In this document: positions 18,801 through 26,216 of the stretch, one piece after another
Layout of the letters: each line of letters opens with the position of its first letter
How positions within the stretch are numbered: position 1 is the stretch's first letter
NCBI RefSeq assembly: GCF_022234545.1
Contig: NZ_JAIEUI010000010.1
Coordinates: forward strand, 170,068 to 234,067
DNA: 64,000 nt
Origin: Paenibacillus piscarius
GTDB lineage: Bacteria > Bacillota > Bacilli > Paenibacillales > Paenibacillaceae
Direction: 5' to 3'
Notes under the pieces: model-generated
The model's database searches: none
What the model was told of the DNA's origin: nothing
The model's input: only the letters and a program-made list of their open reading frames with translations
Made by a program: the position numbers and the translations under genes

Positions 18801-19503
18801 GAATCCCCCATTCCCGGAAAGCGCTTTCTACTTGCTGCCGGTATTCTGCTATCGGAATTTCGTGCTGCCGGTGCTTGTCAATCTGATTAATGATGAGATA
18901 AAGCGGCTTCCCCCAGTCGCTGAGACTCTTGGCGAATGCCAGATTATTCTCGGACTGCACATGGTTGTAATCCATGACATAGAACACGGCATCTGCCAGA
19001 TGCAGTGCAGACCGGGTCGCAGCCTGATGGCCTTCATCGGTGGAATCCACCCCGGGAGTGTCCATCAGCACACCGTGGCTGCCCAGCAGCGGTATCTCCT
19101 CCCAGACCTCAATCGCTGCATATTCTGTACCCTGGCGGCAGTAATCCTGCAGCCGGTCAGGGGTAGTCTGAATCACAGGCCGCTGGGCCCGGGCCCCGCC
19201 TGCTTGCGGATGAAGCAGCACTTTCGGTGCTCCGCTGCGGATCGATACGATGTTGGCGCTGGTCGGAACCGGTCCCGACGGCAACACCGGCTTGCCGCAG
19301 AGCGCATTGATCATGCTCGACTTGCCCGCTGAGAAATGCCCGCAAAAGGCCAGCGTCAGCTCATCCGCCTGCTCCTTGATTTTGAGATCCGCAATAACTT
19401 GCGCGCTCTCCAGTTCTCCCCATTCCCTCAGCTGCTTCTCCAGCAGCATAAGCGCTGATGATCCGGTCGTCACCTGTTCCACTCTTTCCCGTTCTGCTCC
19501 CAC
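15829..19503 (-). CDS. Double-headed bacterial dynamin (DynA-like)
   Basis: 1224 residues with two GTPase modules in tandem, like B. subtilis DynA. Module 1 has G1 GHFSAGKSS near residue 55, G3 DTPGVDST and G4 NQID. Module 2 has G1 GAFSAGKSS near residue 645, G3 DTPGADSL and G4 NASD. Each is followed by long helical stretches; between them lies an Ala/Pro/Ser-rich linker of very high GC (about 17650-18050). Members bind and fuse membranes and help survival of phage or pore damage. I chose the GTG at 19503, 10 bases after GGAGG; a GTG at 19545 lacks a ribosome binding site. Confidence 0.92.
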   Translation of the reverse strand: MGAERERVEQVTTGSSALMLLEKQLREWGELESAQVIADLKIKEQADELTLAFCGHFSAGKSSMINALCGKPVLPSGPVPTSANIVSIRSGAPKVLLHPQAGGARAQRPVIQTTPDRLQDYCRQGTEYAAIEVWEEIPLLGSHGVLMDTPGVDSTDEGHQAATRSALHLADAVFYVMDYNHVQSENNLAFAKSLSDWGKPLYLIINQIDKHRQHEIPIAEYRQQVESAFREWGIHSAGLLFTSLKVQAHPLNQWQALLGVINGLLEQRRELVDYSLSRSVHHTADEVLAAYREGQEEERGQLLEAAGGSGEAAVQEELRELKQEEALLERLPEQSRQDLRSRLDALLGNTNLMPADLRDAAGAYIESLQPGFRRGLLFTAAKREKEQGTRLAHWHSLQTREITAQLEWHTLQLVRDWAEGLELWQEGAEPLLKQAFPAVSPGWLAAQVKPGTGASGEALLNFCRSLAAEIKAGFRRAVLAFGEQLLDALPPLAAERQASLAGRSASLHSQLRAHAALAALDRAAAARADELAALLPPRRSLTSGALPEVPPLAAGALSAASPESPQRSSAAASPAATEWAAETAQPAGGRRRLTEAAAVLREAAGVLRAEPAMASAARALAARSEDLAGGRFTLALFGAFSAGKSSFANALLGEDVLPVSPHPATAAVGRILAPEGGFANRTAFITMKRAEDFWEDILHSFSVLQLPPPQRERWTAAVDRLQGSGLHPSALPHIGFLRAAAAGWAESGPLLGTERTVSLEEYRTLVADEKRACFIQSTDLYVDSPLTRSGIVLVDTPGADSLHARHTGVTFGYMKNADAICFVTYYNHAFSKADRSLLAQLGRIKDSFALDKMFFIINASDLAADEAELAEVKAHVAQNLRAGGLTSPRIYSVSSLLALEGKSRRSREAYEASGFGSFEAALSAFAGDELPRLSLAAARDSLGSVRLRAEEWQRLARMEAGQREEGMKRLQEQREAARQRLAELEREERPLRDLRREGEELLYHVRQRLAFSFGRSFQESFHPSVLREDGGNLKDIFTACGRELERSIRRELEQELWATTLRLESAGRRFVTAAAAAAARELDFPEQELQLLENAEERWPAPAKLDCLLAPLDWSSLWGRFKSPRHFFEGPGRAEIRAAAEPWCKEAVAAAAEAQEQELLTFYTNAAAESLFRAAGRLREALAEREAAMAELLKGGDSAQHWAGIAGELQRLEQAVADRVNSDL

Positions 19504-19738
19504 GACATCCCCGCCTCCGCTGCGATCTATAATGAAATTCAGCACATTAAATTCATAATTTCTACATTTGTATGATTTATTTCACTGCAAGAATAGAATA
19601 ATACCATTTTATCATCAGATCGTCACAAATCAAATATCGCGTTTTACAAAAACAGCTATAATCCTTCACGAAAAACCAGACTTCGCAGCCTACCAGACCC
19701 CTAACATACCCTGTAAGCTCCCGCAGCAACAAAAAAAC

Positions 19739-19786
19739 AGAGGGGCTGTCCCGGCAGCCACTTTCCGGCTGCGGGACAACCCCTCT
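19739..19786 (-). terminator. Intrinsic terminator after the nth operon
   Basis: Long stem AGAGGGG ... CCCCTCT with an inner GTCCC/GGGAC and GCAGCC/GGCTGC pairing, followed on the minus strand by seven T's. It separates the nth unit from the dynamin gene. Confidence 0.92.
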
Positions 19787-19802
19787 GAATATTGCTGTAG
19801 AA

Positions 19803-20069
19803 TTAAGCTGTTTCCAGTACAGGAAGCAGAATTTCAAACACTTTACCGTGCTGCAGAATGGTAAGACCGCGGGACTTGTCCTTCATTACGACAACCTCCG
19901 GCTTAGCAGACATACGCTCCAGGTAATGCTCAGGCACATCGCCGGAATGGCTGATCGTGATGCCCTCCACTTCCTGCTCTTCATTCTCTTCCATCGGGCT
20001 GTCTACCACACGGTCAAAAATATCGGAGAACGCTTCAAAATTATCGGTGTATACAGAAATGCATTTCAT
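19803..20069 (-). CDS. Small conserved protein downstream of nth, function unknown
   Basis: 88 residues, acidic, no membrane segment or signal peptide. The sequence (MKCISVYTDNFEAFSDIFD at the start, AKPEVVVMKD in the middle) looks conserved rather than random, and the gene starts two bases after the nth stop with GAGG upstream, so it is translationally coupled to endonuclease III. I recall relatives in Paenibacillus and Geobacillus carrying the label NAD/NADP transhydrogenase alpha subunit, but nothing in the sequence supports that function. Confidence 0.82.
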   Translation of the reverse strand: MKCISVYTDNFEAFSDIFDRVVDSPMEENEEQEVEGITISHSGDVPEHYLERMSAKPEVVVMKDKSRGLTILQHGKVFEILLPVLETA

Positions 20070-20071
20070 CC

Positions 20072-20779
20072 CTATCCCATCCTCTTCTTCTCTAATTCTT
20101 TGTTAGGCTTCGTATGAACCTTATCTTTCCTGATTACCGCCGTTTTCATACGTTTTTTGCCCTCCCGGCACACATCCAGCAACGGGCAGACCTGGCACAT
20201 CGGACTCTGGGCCTTGCAGTGATAGCGTCCGAAGAAGATCAGCCGGTGGTGCGTCAGCGTCCATTCCTCACGCGGCACCGCCTTCATCAGCTTCTTCTCC
20301 ACTTCAAGCACGGAATCTTTCCAGCCTGCGAGTGCAAGCCGTTTGGCTACACGTTCCACATGGGTATCGACAGCAATTGCCGGAATTCCAAAGGCATTGG
20401 ACACAACGACATTGGCCGTCTTGCGTCCGACACCGGGCAAGGTGACCAGTTCATCATGGGCCTGGGGCACTTCCCCTCCGTATTGCTCAATCAGAATCGA
20501 GCAGAGGTTCTGAATGTGCTTGGCCTTGTTGCGGAACAACCCAATCCTCCGGATATCCTGCTCCAGCTCCTCCAGCGGCACTGAAATGTAATCGGCCGGA
20601 GTCTTGTACTTCTGAAACAAATCTTCCGTAACCTTGTTCACTGTAGCATCCGTGCATTGGGCAGAGAGCAGCACGGCGATCGTAAGCTCGAAGGCGTTGC
20701 TGTGATTCAGCTCGCAATGCGCGTCAGGGAACATGCCGCCGATGGTATCCAGGATGTGGCGGACCTCTGCAGCTTTCAT
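20072..20779 (-). CDS. nth: Endonuclease III
   Basis: 235 residues. A bifunctional DNA glycosylase/AP lyase that removes oxidised pyrimidines. The helix-hairpin-helix LPGVGRKTANVV includes catalytic K120, with D138 in AVDTHVERV, and the C-terminal [4Fe-4S] ligands are in CKAQSPMCQVCPLLDVC. The C-terminus is about 15 residues longer and very basic. In B. subtilis nth follows dnaD; here dnaD is 15 kb away, so the block has been split by insertion of the amidase, leu and pro genes. Confidence 0.96.
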   Translation of the reverse strand: MKAAEVRHILDTIGGMFPDAHCELNHSNAFELTIAVLLSAQCTDATVNKVTEDLFQKYKTPADYISVPLEELEQDIRRIGLFRNKAKHIQNLCSILIEQYGGEVPQAHDELVTLPGVGRKTANVVVSNAFGIPAIAVDTHVERVAKRLALAGWKDSVLEVEKKLMKAVPREEWTLTHHRLIFFGRYHCKAQSPMCQVCPLLDVCREGKKRMKTAVIRKDKVHTKPNKELEKKRMG

Positions 20780-20843
20780 GGCGTCCCCTCCACGGAGTCC
20801 TTATACCCGCTGGAGTATGACGGGCATATGATCTCTAGTCTGG

Positions 20844-20916
20844 TGAAATATAAGCAAATATACATTATATCGTATACGTTCGCAGCGTTCAAGCGAACGC
20901 CTGGCTCTTATATTTC
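20844..20916. repeat. Palindromic element with the same ends as repeat A
   Basis: Ends GAAATATAAG (20844-20853) and CTTATATTTC (20907-20916) are identical to the second hairpin of repeat A copy 1, but the interior differs: it holds its own hairpin CGTTCGC/GCGAACG (20877-20883 with 20893-20899). As at 13976, the right end is followed by exactly eight A's and a terminator hairpin. Confidence 0.75.
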
Positions 20917-20924
20917 AAAAAAAA

Positions 20925-20959
20925 CGTCTTGATCCCGGGCGAAGCCCGGGCTCAAGACG
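20925..20959 (-). terminator. Intrinsic terminator of the SLH-protein gene
   Basis: 16-bp stem with one mismatch (20925-20940 with 20944-20959), 3-base loop, followed by eight T's on the minus strand. Lies 30 bases after the stop codon. Confidence 0.94.
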
Positions 20960-20988
20960 GTGTTTCACACGGAAAAGCACCATAGCAA

Positions 20989-23739
20989 TTATTGTTTCAC
21001 AATTTCTACAATCTTGTCATTGTTGAAATACAATATAATATTATCATTTTCTTTGAGAGATTGCACGGATAAAGTCGTGTCACCTTGATGAATATATGCA
21101 TTCGGCGCAAGTGAGAACTGATAATTCTCACTCAAGCTGGCACGCTTGGTGACCACTTGATTCGTCGCACTCTCGTAACGGGAGAAGGTCCGGCTCTGCT
21201 GGCTGAGGACTGATATGATTGCCACACCGCTGGCATCCTTACGAACCAATACACGGTCTGCTGTGCTGAGACTGCTTAGTGCGTTCGAGGTAACTCCGTC
21301 CCGGACAATTCTCACACCGCTGCCGGCAGCGATATTCTGGGAGGTTCCCGAGTAATCCTTCACCGTAAGCGTACCTGCGGCTGCATCCAATGCCGAGACC
21401 TGTCCGGCATATTGCTTCACGGACTGCAGGGAGATCGGCGAAGACCCCTCAAAGACCAGATTGACGAAATCCCCGGACTTCAGCTCGCTGAGCGCGGCCT
21501 TCTGGCCTGCTTCATTGGTAAGCGGCACAGAAACCAAGTTCAGTTCGCTGCTTTTGGACCCGTTATCCAGCTTCACGGTCATCTTGTTCAGATTGGCATC
21601 CACGGTTGCTATCTCGAACTGGGCCGTTCCGCTGACCCGCAGCACGGAGATAATCTCCTGGTTGCTGGCGAGTACGGCGGTAACCGGAACATTCAGCGGA
21701 ACATCGGTGATAGCCGGAGAGCTTTTACCGAACATGTCCACTGCCTGAGGATAAGGTAATGTTACCGATTGCCCGTTACTCAGCTTCATTACTATGTTTC
21801 TGGCATTCGTATTCACTTCTGTCAGAACGCCAGTGTATTTGGTGGACAGCTCTACAGACAGTGCACGCTCTTTAATCGATGTGACATCAACCTTGCGGTT
21901 CTCTGACAATCTAGCCCCCATGGTCGTCAGCGAAGTAGTTAACATACCGCCGTAAGCCATCTTGGTCTTCTCGTCCAGCTTAACCACATGAGCCTTGCCG
22001 CTGCTGTCTGTGAAGGTCAGGTACTGGGTTTTGGCATTATAATCCACCACCGTCGCAGCAACATATTGTTCAATCTGACGGCTGAGCACTTCGATCTTGG
22101 TGACCTGGTCGCTGCTGTTCAGCGTAAGCTGCACATTGTCGCCGCCTGTCTTGTCGGCAATCAGGTCGCTCATCACCGGGCTGACGTTATTAGGAATGAC
22201 AATCGCCGGTTTGGTGGCTAACAGCTTGACCTCACGGCTGCCGTCACTCTTCTGATAGACAATCGTCGAATCCGTCAGCTCATAGATGAAGCCCTTCACT
22301 ATGCGCTCTACCCCCGAAGTTACCTCCACTGAGCGAATCACATTATCCTTGATGGTATAAGAGACGGCAGCACCGGTTTTCAGCTCTGCAGGCTGAATAA
22401 TTGCATTCTGGGAGCTGAACAAGGTTGTTCCTTCTTCCCACTTGAAGCTCTCCGCTGTGCCGTCCTCGTTCTTGAAGGTTATGCTTTTGGCCGCAGTATC
22501 GATTGTCTGAACAGTACCCTTGGCTGTCTTGTTGACAATGCCCGAGCTGACCTGGATCTTGACTACCTTGCGGGAACCGCTGAAGGTCTCGCGCAGAATC
22601 GTAATTTTGCTGCCGGCTGTGATGGAGGAAGGCTGAATAACCGCCCCATTCACATCCAGGAACGTGGTGGCTGCGTCATAGGGATATTGATCATATCCGT
22701 TGGCAGAATCCACCCAGACTACACCAGGTGACAGCTTGGTGAATACCCCCTCTGCCTGCTCCACTTGAAGCGTAGGGTCGGTCAGCTCTACATAAGCAGC
22801 ATTATAGGTTGCTCCAATAACAGTGACCTTCGTGTAAGGCTGAATTTCATTCAAGGTAATCCGGTTCTCGGACGCGCTTGTGAAATAGGCGGTGTTCGCG
22901 TTCAGTGTAAAATCCAGTGTGCCGCCATTGGTGTACAATGCCAGCTTGCCGTCTTTCAGTGCGCTTACTGACCCTTTGAATGTGTTGTCATATTCCAGGG
23001 TGTTGTGCGCCTCAGCGCGGCTGAAGAAGGTCGCCAGCTGGGCGCGGGTAACCGCCCCTTGCGGGTCAAAGCGGTTGCCCGTCAGGCCATTCGCCAGCCC
23101 CAGCTCAACAGCTGTATTCACATAACCGCGTTTGTTCGCAGAAATCTTGGCATCATCAGCGAAACTGGTCGGCCCGCTGGATCCCCCTGCATTCTTGCCC
23201 AGTGCCCGGATCAGCAGCTCTGCGACCCACTCCCGGCTGGCCTTGCGTTCTCCCCATGAGGTCTTCAGATTATCTGCCGCCATCTCGGTGGACTTATCCA
23301 ACAGCCCATGCTGGAAGGCGAGAATCACATAGGGCTTGTAATAATTCGTGACAAGGAAATCATTCGGAAGCGCTACGTCGGTATTGGTGTTCACATTGCC
23401 TTGCAGCTTCATGAAGCGCAGCGCCATCAGCACGGCTTCCTGCTGGGTTACCGAGTCGCCCGGACGGAACAGGCCGTTATTGCCGACCACGATTCCTTGC
23501 CCTGCCAGCTTGTAGATATGTTTCTCGGCCCAGAAGCCTGCCTTGACATCACTGAATATTCCGGAGGCTGTTACCGCCGATTGATTAGGTGTAGCCGCAG
23601 CAGCCCCTGTCCCGGTTGGGGTGTTGTCCGCAAATGCAGCTCCAGCCCCGCCCAGAACCATCGTACCCGCCAGAAAGGCAGATACCGCTTTTGCAGAATA
23701 GGATTGCACCGTACGCTTAAGTTTTTTTGGACCGGACAA
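20989..23739 (-). CDS. S-layer homology (SLH) domain surface protein
   Basis: 916 residues from a TTG at 23739 preceded by GAGGGG. A basic N-terminus and hydrophobic stretch (about 15-38) ending AAFA form a signal peptide. Three SLH units occupy about residues 60-260 (FSDVKAGFWAEKHIYKL, later RFDPQGAVTRAQLATFFSRA), which anchor proteins to pyruvylated wall polymers. The remaining 650 residues are a chain of short beta-rich repeats alternating 'K/T...G.V..ID...ITFK..DG' patterns, with no enzymatic motif. Probably a structural cell-surface protein. Confidence 0.9.
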   Translation of the reverse strand: MSGPKKLKRTVQSYSAKAVSAFLAGTMVLGGAGAAFADNTPTGTGAAAATPNQSAVTASGIFSDVKAGFWAEKHIYKLAGQGIVVGNNGLFRPGDSVTQQEAVLMALRFMKLQGNVNTNTDVALPNDFLVTNYYKPYVILAFQHGLLDKSTEMAADNLKTSWGERKASREWVAELLIRALGKNAGGSSGPTSFADDAKISANKRGYVNTAVELGLANGLTGNRFDPQGAVTRAQLATFFSRAEAHNTLEYDNTFKGSVSALKDGKLALYTNGGTLDFTLNANTAYFTSASENRITLNEIQPYTKVTVIGATYNAAYVELTDPTLQVEQAEGVFTKLSPGVVWVDSANGYDQYPYDAATTFLDVNGAVIQPSSITAGSKITILRETFSGSRKVVKIQVSSGIVNKTAKGTVQTIDTAAKSITFKNEDGTAESFKWEEGTTLFSSQNAIIQPAELKTGAAVSYTIKDNVIRSVEVTSGVERIVKGFIYELTDSTIVYQKSDGSREVKLLATKPAIVIPNNVSPVMSDLIADKTGGDNVQLTLNSSDQVTKIEVLSRQIEQYVAATVVDYNAKTQYLTFTDSSGKAHVVKLDEKTKMAYGGMLTTSLTTMGARLSENRKVDVTSIKERALSVELSTKYTGVLTEVNTNARNIVMKLSNGQSVTLPYPQAVDMFGKSSPAITDVPLNVPVTAVLASNQEIISVLRVSGTAQFEIATVDANLNKMTVKLDNGSKSSELNLVSVPLTNEAGQKAALSELKSGDFVNLVFEGSSPISLQSVKQYAGQVSALDAAAGTLTVKDYSGTSQNIAAGSGVRIVRDGVTSNALSSLSTADRVLVRKDASGVAIISVLSQQSRTFSRYESATNQVVTKRASLSENYQFSLAPNAYIHQGDTTLSVQSLKENDNIILYFNNDKIVEIVKQ

Positions 23740-23821
23740 TTCGGTATTCCCCTCTCTGTGGCTCGTCTGAACTTGTTATGTTGGTGTTTCGCCAGTTGTT
23801 TGCCTGTTTCCTGCTTTCAGC

Positions 23822-24466
23822 TTACAGTCCGTTGTTCTCGCGGGTAATCGGATGCACCAGATCCACATGTCCCATAAGACTCTCTACTTGCTCGCCATCC
23901 ACCAGCACATCAATATTCTTGACTTCATCGAACTGGAAAAAGGTCTGGGATAGTGCGCTGATCGCCAGTGCCTCGCCGCCGGCACCCAGCTGAGCCTCGT
24001 CCGGTTTATGGATATCCATCACAACCTGTCCATTGGAGAACTCCAGCGATTTCAGCTCAATTTTGTTCCAGAGCGGGATCTGATCAGCCTTGCTGCTGTT
24101 CTGCAGCGCCTTGAAGACCTCAGTATACTTCTCCTTCGTATCCTTGAAGGCAATTGTAGCTTCTCCCGGAACCAGATCCATCTGCTGCGGATCCGTATAG
24201 AAGACTTTGATGCTCAGGCTCTGCTTCTCAGGAGCATCCGGCTTGGCTGTCGCTTCCGGAGCTGCTGTTGCCGTAGGCTCAGGAGTGCTCGTCGCCTGTG
24301 GTGTAGCGGTGGCGCTGCCTGAATCATTACCACCGGCTCCGCCGGACACCGAAGTTGAATCTGGAGTCGCAGTTCCCGCCGGTGCAGCTGTAGGCTTATC
24401 TCCGCACCCTGAAATAACGAGGAGCAGCATCGCTGCAATACCTGCATATGTCAATTTCTTATTCAT
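23822..24466 (-). CDS. GerMN-domain lipoprotein
   Basis: 214 residues from the ATG at 24466 after AAGGGGG. The signal ends in the lipobox LVISGC, so the mature protein is anchored by a lipid on the cysteine. A Thr/Ala/Pro-rich linker (about 25-80) leads to a C-terminal GerMN (sporulation/germination) domain, with KVFYTDPQQMDLVPGEATI at its start. GerM-type proteins act in spore peptidoglycan assembly and germination; the location next to two amidases supports a cell-wall role. Confidence 0.88.
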   Translation of the reverse strand: MNKKLTYAGIAAMLLLVISGCGDKPTAAPAGTATPDSTSVSGGAGGNDSGSATATPQATSTPEPTATAAPEATAKPDAPEKQSLSIKVFYTDPQQMDLVPGEATIAFKDTKEKYTEVFKALQNSSKADQIPLWNKIELKSLEFSNGQVVMDIHKPDEAQLGAGGEALAISALSQTFFQFDEVKNIDVLVDGEQVESLMGHVDLVHPITRENNGL

Positions 24467-24573
24467 TTCGATAACCCCCTTCAGATGAATACGGGCAGGA
24501 CGGGGCCGCAAAGTCCTTGTGACCTGAGTTTATGGCCCAAATCCGACTCTGCAGCCCCTGCTGCCGCCCGTTG

Positions 24574-26019
24574 TTATTGCACCCCGAGATATTCCTTAAT
24601 TCCCTTGGCTATTCCTGCCGCTACACTGTTCTGCAGCGATTCGGTGAAGAGCAGCGCCTCATCATTTTTGTTGCTGAGATAGCCAACTTCAAGCAATACT
24701 GCCGGCATCTTCGTTTCCCGTATCACATGGAAGTTACCGTACCTTACCCCCCGGTTGCTGAGTCCGGTAGCCTGAACAAGATATTTGTGCATCACATTCG
24801 CCAGCGCCTTGCTGGCCTCGCGCTGATAATAGGTCTCTGTTCCGCTGGCTGCTGAAGATCCGCTGCTGTTGGCATGGACGGATACGAACAAGTCGGCCTT
24901 GAGATTATTGGCGATGGCCGCCCGTTCCTTCAGCTCAAGGAAGGTGTCATCGCTGCGCGTCAGCACCACATCGATTTTGTTCTCCTGCTTGAGCAGCTCT
25001 GCCGCTTTCAGAATAACGGCCAGATTGAAGTTCTTCTCATATTTGCCGGTTACCCCGACAGCCCCGGAATCCTTGGCGCCGTGTCCGGCGTCCAGCACTA
25101 CGAGCTTCCGCCCGTTGTTGCCGGGCTGAGTTGTAGTATCTCCCGAAGCTTGCGCATTCAGATCAATCACGATTAGCTTGGAGGAATCTCCGGAGACCTC
25201 AACGCTATAATTCTTGGGAGTATTAAGATCAATGACAAAACGGACAGTGTACGGATCGCTGCTGTACAGGGAATAGCGGATGCCAGATACATCCGGATAA
25301 TCCGTAATGGCAAGCTTCCCGTTAAGATCCGGGTCCAGCTGCTGGCCTGTACCGAACAAGTCGGAGAAGGTCGCGTTTGGCAGGTCGACTACGATCCGGT
25401 CGGGACTGCCCACTTTGGAGACAACGGGCTGGCTATTGCCCTCCATGGCTATGATAAACCTGTTGTCATTGAAGCTAATGCCGTTGACCATGCTTAGGCC
25501 GCTTGCATCTTCTCCAGGCGGCACTACTACGGTTCCCCCGTTGCCGCTGCTTCCGCTGTCATCCGTGTTAGGCTCGGGAATCTGCGGGGTAATAAGGTCT
25601 ACAACCTTCTTCACATTATCCCATTTGACTGTAAGGCCGAACTGCTCCCCGATGAAGCGGATGGGCACAAGCGTCGTGTTATTCTTCAGCAGCGGCGCTG
25701 TAGTCAGAATTACCGTCTTGCCGTCAACGGATGCGGCCGTCTGGTCCACGATCAATTGTATCGTCTTCCCTTGCTGTTCAATCTTGACGGTCTTACTGGG
25801 CTGATCCCAGTCTACCTTGTATCCAAGATTCTCAGCAATCATTCTTAGCGGCACCATGATAGAGTTGTTCACATTCTCCACCTGGACACCTTGTCCAGCA
25901 GTCAGTTCCTGACCATCCAGGAAGATCTTGCTCTGCGGCTGCGCGGAAGCGGCCTGTCCATGTCCCGGCAATACTACAACCAGGAGCAGCAACAACAGCA
26001 TAAAAGCAAATTTCTTCAT
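24574..26019 (-). CDS. N-acetylmuramoyl-L-alanine amidase with stalk and AMIN domains
   Basis: 481 residues. Signal peptide (1-23), a copper-amine-oxidase-like N-terminal domain (about 30-140; VPLRMIAENLGYKVDWD, VPIRFIGEQFGL), an AMIN domain (about 180-275), and a C-terminal Amidase_3 domain. Zinc and catalytic residues are visible in LDAGHGAKDSGA, YEKNFNLA, SVHANS and LLEVGYLSN. It cleaves the amide between MurNAc and L-Ala in peptidoglycan. The copper-domain label is historical; no metal function is implied. RBS GAGGTG precedes the ATG. Paralogue of the next gene upstream. Confidence 0.94.
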   Translation of the reverse strand: MKKFAFMLLLLLLVVVLPGHGQAASAQPQSKIFLDGQELTAGQGVQVENVNNSIMVPLRMIAENLGYKVDWDQPSKTVKIEQQGKTIQLIVDQTAASVDGKTVILTTAPLLKNNTTLVPIRFIGEQFGLTVKWDNVKKVVDLITPQIPEPNTDDSGSSGNGGTVVVPPGEDASGLSMVNGISFNDNRFIIAMEGNSQPVVSKVGSPDRIVVDLPNATFSDLFGTGQQLDPDLNGKLAITDYPDVSGIRYSLYSSDPYTVRFVIDLNTPKNYSVEVSGDSSKLIVIDLNAQASGDTTTQPGNNGRKLVVLDAGHGAKDSGAVGVTGKYEKNFNLAVILKAAELLKQENKIDVVLTRSDDTFLELKERAAIANNLKADLFVSVHANSSGSSAASGTETYYQREASKALANVMHKYLVQATGLSNRGVRYGNFHVIRETKMPAVLLEVGYLSNKNDEALLFTESLQNSVAAGIAKGIKEYLGVQ

Positions 26020-26216
26020 TCTTCACCTCTAAGACTCTAGTATTCCGCCCTACCTGAGCGTTCTTGATGGCATTCCCTGCTGACAGCCTTCGACATAGTT
26101 TAGACGCCCGGAGTCCTCAAAAGTTGCGAATAAATACCAAACCTGATGGAAATGTCTGTGTTAATTACATGTCTGACTATATGTACGCTGTAACAGACAT
26201 TTGGCCTGCCGCAGGA

